Assembly: GCF_000298195.1 (NCBI RefSeq)
Contig: NZ_BAHC01000245.1
Span: 1-64,000 of the forward strand
Source: Gordonia rhizosphera NBRC 16068
Lineage (GTDB): Bacteria; Actinomycetota; Actinomycetes; Mycobacteriales; Mycobacteriaceae
Reading direction: 5' to 3'
DNA length: 64,000 bases
Under the pieces are notes generated by a model. The model was not told where the DNA came from. It made no database searches and was given only the letters and a program-made list of their open reading frames with translations. Below are positions 9,115-18,457 of the stretch, piece after piece. The translations under genes were made by a program, and so were the position numbers. Position 1 is the first letter of the stretch. Every line of letters starts with the position of its first letter.

Positions 9115-9459
9115 ATGCTCATTGCTGGCCTCGGGCTCGTCGGCGCAATCTCCACGATCGTCTTGTCGGCGATTCCGATGACGATCGGTGTGGACAGCAG
9201 TCCCGTCGTGGTCGCCATGGTCGGGTCGGTGAACACCTTCGGCTATGTCGCGTTGGTCCTGCTCGCGGCGCGCGCGCCCATCGTCTGGGGGCTGGTCAGC
9301 CGCCTGTGTCTGCTGATGGTCGCAATCTCGGTGCTCGGTGCGGTGGTGCCGATGTCGATGTCGGGCACCGCCGTCGCCGGGACGAGCTTTCTGGTGGCGA
9401 TGTCGTCGCTGATGGCGTTCATCATCCTGGGGTATGCACTGTTGGACCGGGATCGCTGA
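9115..9459 (+). CDS. Small integral membrane protein, four predicted helices
   Basis: This 114-residue protein is almost entirely hydrophobic. Predicted helices lie at about residues 2-20, 30-50, 57-80 and 88-108, and it ends in the polar tail LLDRDR. I chose the ATG at 9115 because the hydrophobic sequence begins there; an upstream in-frame ATG at 9031 would add 28 polar residues that do not look coding. I do not recognise a family. It is convergent with the amidohydrolase, 39 bp away. Confidence 0.6.
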   Translation: MLIAGLGLVGAISTIVLSAIPMTIGVDSSPVVVAMVGSVNTFGYVALVLLAARAPIVWGLVSRLCLLMVAISVLGAVVPMSMSGTAVAGTSFLVAMSSLMAFIILGYALLDRDR

Positions 9460-9498
9460 CGCATTCAGCAGGCGAGGCCACGACGGGTGCGTCGGACA

Positions 9499-10893
9499 CT
9501 ACTTCCCCTTCTTTGATACCGACGGCGGCCACGCGGGGTGAATACCCGACGCCGCCGCCGAGGCGATCATGCGTTGTGTGAGTTCGTGATCCGCTTGCGC
9601 GCGCAGCGGATGGTCGGCCTTGCGGCTCCATACCGAGGTGCCGCCGACGATGACCTCACGCAGGTTCCGCAGCCCGCAACCCAGCACGTAGGTCGCGACG
9701 GGATCCCAGATGGGGCCGGAGTGCGGGGCATACGGATCGACCACCAACAGGTCCGCGAACTTACCGACCTCCAGCGAACCCACCCGGTCGGCGACGCCGA
9801 TGGCCGCTGCGGAACCGATCGTGTGCAGCGCAAGCACAGTCGCAGGCGTCAGAATCGACGCGTCGCTGTGCAGCCCGCGCTGTAGGAACAGCCCGGTCCG
9901 CATGTTCTCGAACGGATCCGAGACGTCCGTACAGGATTGGTCGTCGACACCCATACCCACGGTCACCGAGTCGTGCAGGAGGCGCGGGATGTCGGCGATA
10001 CCGGAACCGAGCCGTCCGTTGGACATCGGCTGCCACACCACCGATGAACCGGTCTCACGGACCCGGGACACCATCGTCTCGGTGGGATGGACGAAGTGGC
10101 CGAACGCGAAATCGGGGCCCAGCACGCCGGCGGCGTCGTACCAGTCGAACTTGGCCTGCTGGACGTCGATCTGCTCGGCGGTCTCCACGAAGTGCGCCTG
10201 ATTGGTGATGCCGTAGCGGTTCATCAGCGTGCGTTCGCGGTCTGCGGTCACCGGCGAGGACGATGTCTGCACGGCTCCGTACACCGAACCACCCAGATTC
10301 TGGTCCGCAGGCACCGTGTCGAGGTGGCGCATCACTGCGTCGAAGCCGGCCAACGCGTCGCTTTCGGGGAGCTGCTCGTCGTCGAGCCGTACGCTGGTGA
10401 CGAACCGGATACCCGATTCGGCGAGGCCGTCGACCTGACGGGTGACGAACTCCGCGGAGTGCACTCGCTCCGGCCGCAGCACCGAGCGCTCGTAGTCGAA
10501 GATCGCGATCACACGCGACTGGGTGAAGTTGTACACCGACGTGATGCCACACGACAGGTGATCGAGCCCGCCGGCCAGCGTCATCCAGTACAGGTCGTCG
10601 GGCTCGGCGCCGAGCAGCATCTGACTGTTGAGCGACACCCATTCGTAGAGCGGGCTGCTCGCTGCCACGCCGCGCATGCCGCCGGTGTAGATGTGGCTGT
10701 GCGCCGACACGAATCCCGGTGCCAGAAAACGACCTTCCAGATCGTGGTGCGGCAGCGGGGCATCGGCGGGCGGCGAACCCTCACCCATCCCGGAGATCCG
10801 GCCGCCGTCGTCGACCGACAACCAGCCCCAGAACCAGGGCTGGTCGCCGCTCACCGGCAACACGAGCGCGTTGTGGTAGGTCGCTGTGGTCAT
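9499..10893 (-). CDS. Amidohydrolase-superfamily deaminase/hydrolase (cytosine deaminase-like)
   Basis: This 464-residue protein is a metal-dependent amidohydrolase of the subtype-III, SsnA/TrzN/8-oxoguanine-deaminase-like group. The metal-binding HxH is in SAHSHIYTGG at about residue 62, and the conserved Asp is in VGMGVDDQSCTD near 318. The C-terminal beta-domain carries the usual VGSLEVGKFADLLVVDP near 395-411. It should hydrolyse or deaminate a small amine- or chloro-substituted ring compound in the cytosol; the substrate is not identifiable. The ATG overlaps the stop of a 40-codon ORF as ATGA, so translation is probably coupled. Confidence 0.88.
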   Translation of the reverse strand: MTTATYHNALVLPVSGDQPWFWGWLSVDDGGRISGMGEGSPPADAPLPHHDLEGRFLAPGFVSAHSHIYTGGMRGVAASSPLYEWVSLNSQMLLGAEPDDLYWMTLAGGLDHLSCGITSVYNFTQSRVIAIFDYERSVLRPERVHSAEFVTRQVDGLAESGIRFVTSVRLDDEQLPESDALAGFDAVMRHLDTVPADQNLGGSVYGAVQTSSSPVTADRERTLMNRYGITNQAHFVETAEQIDVQQAKFDWYDAAGVLGPDFAFGHFVHPTETMVSRVRETGSSVVWQPMSNGRLGSGIADIPRLLHDSVTVGMGVDDQSCTDVSDPFENMRTGLFLQRGLHSDASILTPATVLALHTIGSAAAIGVADRVGSLEVGKFADLLVVDPYAPHSGPIWDPVATYVLGCGLRNLREVIVGGTSVWSRKADHPLRAQADHELTQRMIASAAASGIHPAWPPSVSKKGK

Positions 10894-11012
10894 CTGGGCA
10901 GGACCTCGGAGGTCCAGGCGTCGCCGTCGCGTCGGAACCGGGTCCGCTGCGACGGCCCGTCGGCTTCGCTGAGCAACACGTTGATGTCGAATCCCGCGCT
11001 GCCTGTAATCAT
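10890..11012 (-). CDS. 40-residue small protein coupled to the amidohydrolase
   Basis: This short ORF starts MITGSAGFDINVLLSEADG and ends TSEVLPR. AGGAAG lies nine bases before its ATG, its codons prefer G or C at third positions, and its stop overlaps the amidohydrolase start as ATGA. Its own ATG overlaps the stop of an upstream coding-like frame, again as ATGA. I do not recognise the protein; it has no signal sequence, membrane helix or cysteine. It could be a small accessory subunit or a translational coupling leader. Confidence 0.5.
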   Translation of the reverse strand: MITGSAGFDINVLLSEADGPSQRTRFRRDGDAWTSEVLPR

Positions 11013-11254
11013 GAACGTACTCTTCCTGGATCGAAGGTGGAGATGTCGTCGAGTGCCGCCACCACCTCCCGGACCCGCTCCTCGAACAGCTTCTCACTGA
11101 TGCCGCCGTCTGCGCTGGAGCGCCGGATTCTCTCGACGGTCTGCTGTGGGCGAGTCCTGGTCGCCGCCCCCGCGATGTGATGGTGGGTGGACGATGGGTG
11201 ATGCGTGACGGGACTGCTGATCGCGGATTCGAGGGGATTGGCGAGCGAGCTCAA
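11009..11254 (-). CDS. Possible small ORF or gene remnant upstream of the 40-residue ORF
   Basis: A minus-strand frame ends with GGISEKLFEERVREVVAALD followed by DISTFDPGRVRS, with strong GC third-position bias and an amphipathic helical pattern. Its stop overlaps the next ATG as ATGA. The only plausible start is a TTG at 11254 (81 residues) without a clear ribosome site, and the first half (His- and Pro-rich) does not look coding. It may be a real small gene with a misjudged start, or the 3' remnant of a larger one. Confidence 0.3.
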   Translation of the reverse strand: MSSLANPLESAISSPVTHHPSSTHHHIAGAATRTRPQQTVERIRRSSADGGISEKLFEERVREVVAALDDISTFDPGRVRS

Positions 11255-11318
11255 CGGTCTGTTGGTTCGTCGCGAGCGTTCCTGAGCGCGGTCCGACGGG
11301 CTGCTCGAAAGACCGACC

Positions 11319-12299
11319 TCAGGCCGGTCGGCCCCTATCCAGCACGCGCAGTGCGTCTGCGGCGTCCAGACTTCCGGCCGGCAGATGTTCACGCACGAGC
11401 CGTGCCGTCTCCGTCTGCACCAGCTCATTGACCGGGGTGGGGATGCCGTGCAGCCGGCCAAGCAGCACAATTTCCCCTGCCAGGTAGTCGATCTCGACGT
11501 CGTCGAGTCCACGCTGGAGACTCTGCCACGTGGAGCTGCCGAGGCTGTGCTCCCCGGTGTCGCGGCGCACCATGTGGTGGTCGCGGCGTTCCCGGTCTAC
11601 CTCCTTGCCGACCATCTCGATTCCGGCCGCGGTGATCGCCGCCTCCGCTTCGCGGCGCGCACGATGGATCAGCTCACCGAAGGCCTGACCATCCGGGCGG
11701 TAGCAGGCGTCGATTCCGTTGACGACGTTCAGGACGAGTTTGCGGTACTTCCACGCCATGATGTCGTCGCGCGGTTCGGCGAGGAACCCGGCACTGCGCA
11801 GAGTTGCGGCGATGGCGTCGGTGACCTCGTCGACACCGGTGGGGAATCGCCCGACGTCGAGGATGCCGGGCACGGCGGAGGAGCCCTGGATCACCACGCC
11901 GGGTGCGAGATGCAGGGCCATGATCATCACGCACATCGCGTAGGTGTTCGGGAACCGGCGCAGGATCTCCCGCTCGTTCACCACACCGTTCTGAGCCGAC
12001 ACGATCGGCGTCGTGCGCGGGGCGTGGGCGCGCAGGTCGTCGAGCGCGGTGGTCGTCTGCTGCGACTTCACACAGAGGAGCACGACGGTGTCGTCGGTCC
12101 AGTCGATCTCGGCCGCGCTTGCCGCCGCCGGGATCGGCAGGGTGTGTCGGCCGTCGGCGGCGTCGAGGACGAGCCCGTTGTCCCGGATTGCCTGCAGATG
12201 AGCACCACGAGCGATCAGCGTCGTCGGCGTGCCCGATCGGAACAGCTCCGCACCGACCACACCGCCGACGGCGCCGGCGCCGTAGACGACGACGTGCAT
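11319..12299 (-). CDS. 2-dehydropantoate 2-reductase family oxidoreductase (ApbA/PanE-like)
   Basis: This 326-residue NADP-dependent reductase starts with the Rossmann motif VVVYGAGAVGGVVGAEL. The typical ketopantoate-reductase segments follow: LLCVKSQQTTTAL near residue 78, ISAQNG-like VSAQNGVVNE near 100, and MAWKYRKLVLNV near 185 with the catalytic Lys. The C-terminal helical domain has EIVLLGRLHGIPTPVNE. The start is the ATG at 12299, directly before the Rossmann strand. With no pantothenate genes nearby it may act on another 2-oxo acid. It lies downstream of a PAP2 gene on the same strand. Confidence 0.88.
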   Translation of the reverse strand: MHVVVYGAGAVGGVVGAELFRSGTPTTLIARGAHLQAIRDNGLVLDAADGRHTLPIPAAASAAEIDWTDDTVVLLCVKSQQTTTALDDLRAHAPRTTPIVSAQNGVVNEREILRRFPNTYAMCVMIMALHLAPGVVIQGSSAVPGILDVGRFPTGVDEVTDAIAATLRSAGFLAEPRDDIMAWKYRKLVLNVVNGIDACYRPDGQAFGELIHRARREAEAAITAAGIEMVGKEVDRERRDHHMVRRDTGEHSLGSSTWQSLQRGLDDVEIDYLAGEIVLLGRLHGIPTPVNELVQTETARLVREHLPAGSLDAADALRVLDRGRPA

Positions 12300-12379
12300 G
12301 GCATCCAGGGTAGGCAGGTGGCCTGCGTTTTGGCCGGCAAGCCTCACGCCACCAGACCCCGGGTGACGATGACGCAGTC

Positions 12380-13318
12380 TCAGCTGACCGATGCGCGATC
12401 CATCCCGTGGTCACCCACGCCGGGCAGCACCATCGCATCCGGCAGGTCCTCCGACGCCACCCGAACAGGCTGTGTACCCGCACCGGGCAGCAACACGGCC
12501 AGCATGACCGCGGCGACCGTCGCGATCCCGACCGTCGTCGTCACCGGCCACAGCTCCGGGTAGTACATGGCGACGATGACGGGTCCCGCGATCACTATCC
12601 CGACGCCCGTGAGGACGCGGGTGAACGGCATCGTCCCGACCTCGCCGCGGTGCGGATCGGGCAGCAGCGCGCCCACGCCGGCGACCAGGATCGTCGAGAT
12701 CACCACGTCGCTGGGCCGATGCCATCCGGCGGCGATCACCCCGAACTCGATGACGACCAGCCAGCTGCCGGCGATCAGCGCGACCATCGGCCGCACGCGG
12801 GTGGGCGTGGCGAGTATCAACGCAACCACGAACGCCGTCGCCGCGGCCGCGTGACCGCTCGGCGCCGAGTTGATGGTCTCCGGAATCCAGTCGTGGAGCT
12901 GCGGGCGGACCAGCACGTCATCGCGCAGAACCCGGGCGACCAACGCGACCACCGGCGGAAACAGCAGTAGCACCGCCGCCACCCCGGCACGCCCGGCCGT
13001 CGACCGCCCACGCTGCGGACCCCACCGGATCTGGGAGAGCACGACCACCGCTGCCGCCGCGCCGATCCACAACGAGGGATTCGACACCACGTGATAGTCG
13101 AGGATCGTCGGCACCTCAGAGGCCGGTGCGACGCTGCGAGACGTGTCGAACAACGCCTGGTCGATCCGTTGCCCGAGCGCGGTCCGCACCGCGAACACGA
13201 ACGCCACGCCGGCGACCAGCACCGACGCGACAGCCCACACCCACGACCGGACCCGTCGCCGGGGTCCGGTGGGAGGCGTCGTCGCAGTGGTCACCGGGAG
13301 AGGGTAGTGGGTAACCAT
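12380..13318 (-). CDS. PAP2-superfamily membrane phosphatase, paralogue 1
   Basis: This 312-residue membrane protein belongs to the type-2 phosphatidic acid phosphatase superfamily. After a first helix at about residues 25-45 it has the active-site blocks VLRDDVLVRP near 130, NSAPSGHAAAATAF near 151-164 and AAGWHRPSDVVIST near 198. These supply the catalytic histidines, and several helices surround them. It probably dephosphorylates a lipid phosphate or prenyl pyrophosphate on the outer face of the membrane. A clear paralogue lies at 56165-57145. Its 5' end is head-to-head with the NERD-helicase, whose start is 119 bp away. Confidence 0.88.
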   Translation of the reverse strand: MVTHYPLPVTTATTPPTGPRRRVRSWVWAVASVLVAGVAFVFAVRTALGQRIDQALFDTSRSVAPASEVPTILDYHVVSNPSLWIGAAAAVVVLSQIRWGPQRGRSTAGRAGVAAVLLLFPPVVALVARVLRDDVLVRPQLHDWIPETINSAPSGHAAAATAFVVALILATPTRVRPMVALIAGSWLVVIEFGVIAAGWHRPSDVVISTILVAGVGALLPDPHRGEVGTMPFTRVLTGVGIVIAGPVIVAMYYPELWPVTTTVGIATVAAVMLAVLLPGAGTQPVRVASEDLPDAMVLPGVGDHGMDRASVS

Positions 13319-13436
13319 GACGAATCCCGAATTCTCGTCGGGAAATGGTCCGGAAGTCCTCCATTCGGCCGACGCGCCCGGCGATGTCGGGGCGATGTGC
13401 GACCGTCGAAGCAGACCGACGACGAGGAGCGCGACG

Positions 13437-15089
13437 ATGCCGCAGTTTCACCCGGACGCCCCGCGGTTCGCGACGACCAGTGAGGAACTGATCTGGACTC
13501 TGCTGCGTGATCAGCTGTTCGACGAGGATCTCGTCGTCTGTGGTCAGCGCGTCACCAATCACGACAAGGACTTCGAGATCGACTTCCTCGTCGCCATCGA
13601 GGGTGCCGGCATCGTGAGTATCGAGGTCAAGGGCGGCGAGGTCTGGCACGACGGCACCACCTGGCTGCAGGCCGTGCACGGTCGGCCGCCGAAACAGATC
13701 GACCCCGTGGCCCAGGCACGCGATGCCTGCTACGCGCTGCGCGAGTTCGTGGAGGCCGACCCCCGCTGGACGGTCGGCCGTTTGCGGTGGGATCACCTGG
13801 TGGTGCTGCCCCATACCGAGATCCCGAGCGACTTCGCGCTGCCCGACTGCCCGCGCTGGAAGATCATCGACCGTACCCAGCTCGACCAGCTGCTGCCGCT
13901 GATCCGTCGGGTGCCGTTGGAGCGGACCGGCGACGAGCCGCGCCTCACCGCCAAGGGCATCGACCAGCTCCGCACCGCGCTGAGCGGGCGCGGTCTACCG
14001 CAGCGCGACGTCGTCGCGCGTGCTCTGGAGAACGACAGCGTCGCCGACACGCTCACCGACGACCAGGCGATCATCCTGCGCGCGATCACCCTGCTGAACC
14101 GCGTCGAGATCCGCGGTGGCGCGGGTAGCGGCAAAACCTACCTCGCGACCGAACAGGCGCGACGACTCGCCCACGCCGGCCGGCGGGTGGCGCTGGTCTG
14201 CTACTCACACGGCCTGGCGTCGTACCTCAAACGGCTCACCGCGGCATGGAACCGCCGCGACTGCCCGGCCTACGTCGGCGAGTTCCACGCCCTCGGCATC
14301 GAGTGGGGTGCGCCCGCCGGGCCGAGCGAACTGGAGCGGTCGAAGGAGACAGCGCAGTTCTGGGAACACGACCTGCCGCGGCAGATGCTCGACCTCGCCG
14401 AACGACTGCCGCTGGGGAAGCGGTTCGACGCCATCGTCGTCGACGAGGCGCAGGACTTCGCCGACGAATGGTGGCGGCCGATGCTCGCCTGCCTGCGCGA
14501 TCCCGACGAGGGCGGTATCTACGTGTTCAGTGACGAGGCGCAACGCGTCTTCGACCGGCAGGGGTCACCGCCGGTGCCGCTCGTCCCGCTGGTGCTCGAC
14601 CACAACCTGCGCAACACCCGCCAGATCGCGACCGCGTTCAAGCCGCTCGTCGGGCAGCGGATGGAACTGCGTGGCGGGGACGGCCCCGCGGTCCGGTTCG
14701 TCGCATGCAGTCCCGAGGACGCGCTCGACGTGGCCGACGATCAGATCGACCCGCTCCTCGAGGAGGGCTGGCGGCCCGAGGACATCGCGCTATTGACCAC
14801 CGGCAGCCGTCACCCCGAACAGATCGAGCGTCAGGACGACGGCAACGAGGCGTATTGGGCCACGTTCTGGGACAAGGAGCAGGTCTTCTACGGACATGTG
14901 TTGGGGTTCAAGGGATTGGAGCGGCGCGTCGTCGTGCTGGCGCTCAACGAGTCCAAGCCGCGGGATCGGTCCACCGAGCGGCTCTACGTCGGCCTGTCCC
15001 GCGCCCGCGACCAGCTGGTCATCTGTGGTGACCCGGAGTTCGTGCGGGAGGTCGGTGGGCAGGACGTCGCGCGGCGGTTGGGGTTGTAG
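13437..15089 (+). CDS. NERD-domain UvrD/Rep-like helicase
   Basis: This 550-residue protein joins an N-terminal NERD (nuclease-related) domain, about residues 15-130 with FEIDFLVAIEGAGIVSIEVK, to a superfamily 1 helicase. Walker A is GGAGSGKT near 227, Walker B is IVVDEAQDFADEWW near 338, and the C-terminal motifs are VLGFKGLERRVVVLAL and LYVGLSRARDQLVICG. The ATG at 13437 is preceded by GAGGAG; the longer upstream frame overlaps the PAP2 start and is less likely. Such proteins are thought to process DNA, sometimes in defence, but no partner genes are here. Confidence 0.88.
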   Translation: MPQFHPDAPRFATTSEELIWTLLRDQLFDEDLVVCGQRVTNHDKDFEIDFLVAIEGAGIVSIEVKGGEVWHDGTTWLQAVHGRPPKQIDPVAQARDACYALREFVEADPRWTVGRLRWDHLVVLPHTEIPSDFALPDCPRWKIIDRTQLDQLLPLIRRVPLERTGDEPRLTAKGIDQLRTALSGRGLPQRDVVARALENDSVADTLTDDQAIILRAITLLNRVEIRGGAGSGKTYLATEQARRLAHAGRRVALVCYSHGLASYLKRLTAAWNRRDCPAYVGEFHALGIEWGAPAGPSELERSKETAQFWEHDLPRQMLDLAERLPLGKRFDAIVVDEAQDFADEWWRPMLACLRDPDEGGIYVFSDEAQRVFDRQGSPPVPLVPLVLDHNLRNTRQIATAFKPLVGQRMELRGGDGPAVRFVACSPEDALDVADDQIDPLLEEGWRPEDIALLTTGSRHPEQIERQDDGNEAYWATFWDKEQVFYGHVLGFKGLERRVVVLALNESKPRDRSTERLYVGLSRARDQLVICGDPEFVREVGGQDVARRLGL

Positions 15090-15109
15090 TGATAGCAACG
15101 CAGCCGCGC

Positions 15110-18100
15110 TCACCCCAACCGCCCTATCTCGGCCAGCCCGCGTCGGATCTTCTCCTCCACCTCGACGACGACCTCCCGGTGCCGGGCCGCGGCCTCGTGA
15201 TCGCCGATCAGTTCGGCCAGTTCCGCGAGCACGACATCCATCGGCCCGAAAGTCACACTGCCCGAGTTGAGTCCGGCCACGGTGCCGGAGAACTCGGACA
15301 GCTCCGCATAGAGCTCCCGACCCTCCTCGACCAAGCCCAGCCGGGCCAGTGCCCGGGCGTGGAATGCCTCCATCGCCGTCCAGTAGTAGTCGCGATGCGA
15401 CGGCGGGCGGAGCTCGGCGATGACGCGGGCCTCCTCGGTACGCCCTGCATCGAGCAGCCCCACGACATAGACCCACCCGGCCCGCGCGGGTGCCTGCCGG
15501 TACAGGGCGAGCAGCTCGTCGATGAGATGCGCGAACGAACCCCTATGCCACGCGACGACGAGTTTCCCGATCAGGCCGAGGTCGGCGCCGTTCGGCAGGC
15601 CGGCCGCAATCAGGTTGGCCGACAAGGTGGCATAGGCGATCTCGGCTGCCTCTAGGTCGCCGCTCAGTACGTCGAGAACCGCTTTGTATGCGGACAACAC
15701 CACCACGAGCTCGCCGACCCGGCCGCTGCTGGCGGTCTGCAGGCCGCGGTCCATGGCTGCGACCGCACCGGGGAGGTCCGTCTCGGCGCTGCGTGCCTGG
15801 AACATGCCCCAATGGGCGGCCGCCTGATATGCGAGACTTCCCAACTCCTCTGCTGCGCGAAGAGATTCCGCTGCGACGATGGGCAATTCGAACCGTAGGT
15901 CGGGGCCGAGGGCGGTGAAGGCTCGGGCGTTGAGCGCCGCGCACCGCAATTCCAGATCGTCTCCGGCCCGGGCCAGATCGACCGCCTCGCCCGAGCAGGC
16001 GATCGCGAACCCCGGGTCGTTGCCCTCGAACTCCATTGCCGCCGTCACGAGCAACCGCGTCCGGGCGGCGCCGGAGACCGAGGGCAGCATCTCCAAGACC
16101 GCGGACGTCATCACGGGGTCCGCACCACCCTGGGGTCGGGTCGTCCAGATGTGCGGAGTGCGCCAGCACGTGAGCACATCGAGGATGACATCGCGGTCAC
16201 CCAGTGCCTGCGCCAACCCGAGCGCATCGTTCCGACGAGCCCGGGCCTCGTTGACATCGCCCTTGTAGGCCAACGCGGTGACCAGATTCCGCATGGCGTC
16301 GATGAGGCCGATGCGGTCGGCGACGTCGGCGGTGGGATGGTCGTGACCGGCCATCCGGTGGAGGTCGACACCGGCCTGCCACAGCGACACGGAGTCGGCC
16401 TTGAACTCTGAGGCGAACCGTTGGCGTGCAACGGGTTCCACCAGTGTGAGTGCTTCGACGGCGGTCGAGGTGCCCGCGCCGAGGGCTGCGTGGTGGGCGA
16501 GTTCGTCGGGGTCGTGGCGGGCACGTGCCCGCAGCGTCAGCATGGTCCGCCAGTGCATCCGGCGGCGGCGCAGCGCCGGGATCGCGTCGTAGACGGCGTC
16601 ACGGACGAGGACGTGGTTGAAACGCACCCGGTCGACGGTGGCCGTCAACAGGCCCGCAACCACTGCCGAGTCGATCGCGTCGAGAACGACATCCTCGGTG
16701 TCCGAATCGGTTTCATCCGACGTCGGCCACAAGGTCACCAAGGTGTCGATCTCCGCCTCACGCCCGCACACCGCGGCCAGCCGCAGCATCGACGCGGTGT
16801 CCGGTGGCAGCCGGTCGATGCGGCGCAGCAGCACGTCGCGAATCCCGACCGGCACCGAGGTCATCGCCTCCTGCGGGCCCCGGGACGCGACCAGCTTGGC
16901 CAACTCCCGAACGAACAGAGGATTGCCGTCGGTGCGGCTGCGCAACAGGTCCAGCGTGCCCGGGGTCAACGGCCACAACCCGACCGAGTGAGCGATGTCC
17001 TCGATCCCGGCATCCGATAATCCTTGCAATGCAAGCAGATCCACGGTCACCGCGACCAGCGAGGCTCCCGACGCCAGGAGTTCGGCCCCGGCTTCCGACG
17101 GCCGGTAGGTGGCCACCACCAGTACCGGACGCTGCGCCATCCAGGTGACCACCTGCCGCAACACCTGCAGCGTCGCGCTGTCGGCACGGTGGACGTCGTC
17201 GAGGACGAGCAGCAGACCTTCTCCGGTGGTCTGCTCGGCCGCTGCGACCACGCGCCGCGCCAGCTGGAACGGATCGTCGGCGTTGTGCGCAGCGCCGAGT
17301 GATTCGAGGATCTCCCGCCATGCCCAGGCCGATGGCGCCCCGTCGACCTCCGGACAGTGCCCGACCGCCGTCGTCCACCGTTGTGCCCGGAGGCGCTCGG
17401 AGAATGTCTGGGCGAGAGTGGTCTTCCCGCCGCCCGCTTCCGCGGTCACCCATACGATGCGCAGGCCGGTCTCGGCGGCGGTGCGGGCGTGTTCGTCGAG
17501 CTTCTCCAGCTCGGTCTCGCGGCCGGCGGGTTGGTGGCGACTCGCGGTCTCGCGGTCGGCCTGCTCGATGTCGGGTGCCTCCGTGGTGTCGCTCAGGGTG
17601 GCGGTGGCCGAGGGCACTGTGGGGGCCACGACTGACCTGGTCGGTGTGAGCAGGGCCGGATCGTGCCGCAGGATCGCCTGCTCGAGCTGTCCGATCGCCG
17701 GCCCGGGGTCGACACCCAGTTCGTCGGCGAGGTAGGTGCGCACGCGGCGCAGCGTGTCCATCGCCTCGGCCTGCCGGCCCAGCTGATACTGCGCGTGCGC
17801 CAGCAGCCGGAACAGTTCCTCCCGGGTGGGGTACTGGCCGCACAGGGCGGGAAGCGCGGCGGCGACCTCGTCGGGCCGACCCAGGTCGAGGGCGGCGGCG
17901 GCACGCTGCTCGACCGCGGTCATCCGCCGCTCGGTGAGCCGGGCGACCTCGGGGATCGCCCATGCCTCGGTTGCGTATGGGCCGTACGGTTCCCCTGTCC
18001 ACATGCCGAGGGCCTTGGTGAGTCGTTGGTGGCGGGTGACCGCGTCGGGGCCGGGGTCGTCGACGAGATCTTCGAACTCCCAGACGTCCACGCTGTCGCG

Positions 18101-18433
18101 CGACAGTCGCAGCGCGTAGCCCGGCGGCTCGCTGACCAGGATGCGGGCGGGTGCACGGGGAGGCCGATCCGGTTCGACGACGCGCCGCAGATTGGAGATA
18201 TGCGCCTGCAGACTCGACAGCGCCTTGGGCGGCGGCTCACCATTCCACAAGTCATCGATGAGCCGGTCCGTGGACACCACGTGACCGCCGGCGGCCACCA
18301 GCCGGGCCAGCACGGCGCGCTGCCCGCGGGGCCCGAGGTCGGTTGGCTGGGAGTCCATCTCCAGACCGATGGCACCGAGCATCGACACCCGCACCGAGTG
18401 AGGGTGCGCCTGGTCTTCGACGCCCTCCGCCAT
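15110..18433 (-). CDS. SARP/BTAD-domain transcriptional regulator with AAA ATPase, copy 2
   Basis: This 1107-residue regulator has the same layout as the gene at 3592-6915: SARP winged helix (residues about 12-100), BTAD (105-260), ATPase with Walker A EAGGGKTT near 333 and Walker B LLLVLDDVHRAD near 405, then TPR-like repeats. The two proteins align along their whole length, and a leader element is identical. The most divergent part is the linker at about 255-300. It converges on the NERD-helicase, with only 20 bp between stops. The copies probably arose by duplication and may bind related sites. Confidence 0.92.
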   Translation of the reverse strand: MAEGVEDQAHPHSVRVSMLGAIGLEMDSQPTDLGPRGQRAVLARLVAAGGHVVSTDRLIDDLWNGEPPPKALSSLQAHISNLRRVVEPDRPPRAPARILVSEPPGYALRLSRDSVDVWEFEDLVDDPGPDAVTRHQRLTKALGMWTGEPYGPYATEAWAIPEVARLTERRMTAVEQRAAAALDLGRPDEVAAALPALCGQYPTREELFRLLAHAQYQLGRQAEAMDTLRRVRTYLADELGVDPGPAIGQLEQAILRHDPALLTPTRSVVAPTVPSATATLSDTTEAPDIEQADRETASRHQPAGRETELEKLDEHARTAAETGLRIVWVTAEAGGGKTTLAQTFSERLRAQRWTTAVGHCPEVDGAPSAWAWREILESLGAAHNADDPFQLARRVVAAAEQTTGEGLLLVLDDVHRADSATLQVLRQVVTWMAQRPVLVVATYRPSEAGAELLASGASLVAVTVDLLALQGLSDAGIEDIAHSVGLWPLTPGTLDLLRSRTDGNPLFVRELAKLVASRGPQEAMTSVPVGIRDVLLRRIDRLPPDTASMLRLAAVCGREAEIDTLVTLWPTSDETDSDTEDVVLDAIDSAVVAGLLTATVDRVRFNHVLVRDAVYDAIPALRRRRMHWRTMLTLRARARHDPDELAHHAALGAGTSTAVEALTLVEPVARQRFASEFKADSVSLWQAGVDLHRMAGHDHPTADVADRIGLIDAMRNLVTALAYKGDVNEARARRNDALGLAQALGDRDVILDVLTCWRTPHIWTTRPQGGADPVMTSAVLEMLPSVSGAARTRLLVTAAMEFEGNDPGFAIACSGEAVDLARAGDDLELRCAALNARAFTALGPDLRFELPIVAAESLRAAEELGSLAYQAAAHWGMFQARSAETDLPGAVAAMDRGLQTASSGRVGELVVVLSAYKAVLDVLSGDLEAAEIAYATLSANLIAAGLPNGADLGLIGKLVVAWHRGSFAHLIDELLALYRQAPARAGWVYVVGLLDAGRTEEARVIAELRPPSHRDYYWTAMEAFHARALARLGLVEEGRELYAELSEFSGTVAGLNSGSVTFGPMDVVLAELAELIGDHEAAARHREVVVEVEEKIRRGLAEIGRLG

Positions 18434-18457
18434 CGTTCACGCTCCTACGGGCTGCCC

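Noticed and set aside
8879-9181. A 100-codon plus-strand frame in the gap before the membrane protein
   Set aside because: Residue composition is non-protein-like after the first third, there is no clear ribosome site, and it overlaps the start of the membrane protein in another frame.
10890-11012. The 40-residue ORF as a RiPP or bacteriocin precursor
   Set aside because: No modifying enzyme, protease or exporter is near, there is no cysteine, and the overlap with the amidohydrolase points to a role with that enzyme.
11235-11318. A REP-like repeat just after the ketopantoate-reductase-like gene
   Set aside because: The similarity to known actinobacterial intergenic repeats is vague, and no second copy is visible in the window.
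13437-15089. A defence island around the NERD-helicase
   Set aside because: The neighbours are a PAP2 phosphatase and a SARP regulator; no nuclease, methylase, CBASS, Gabija or other defence partner is present.
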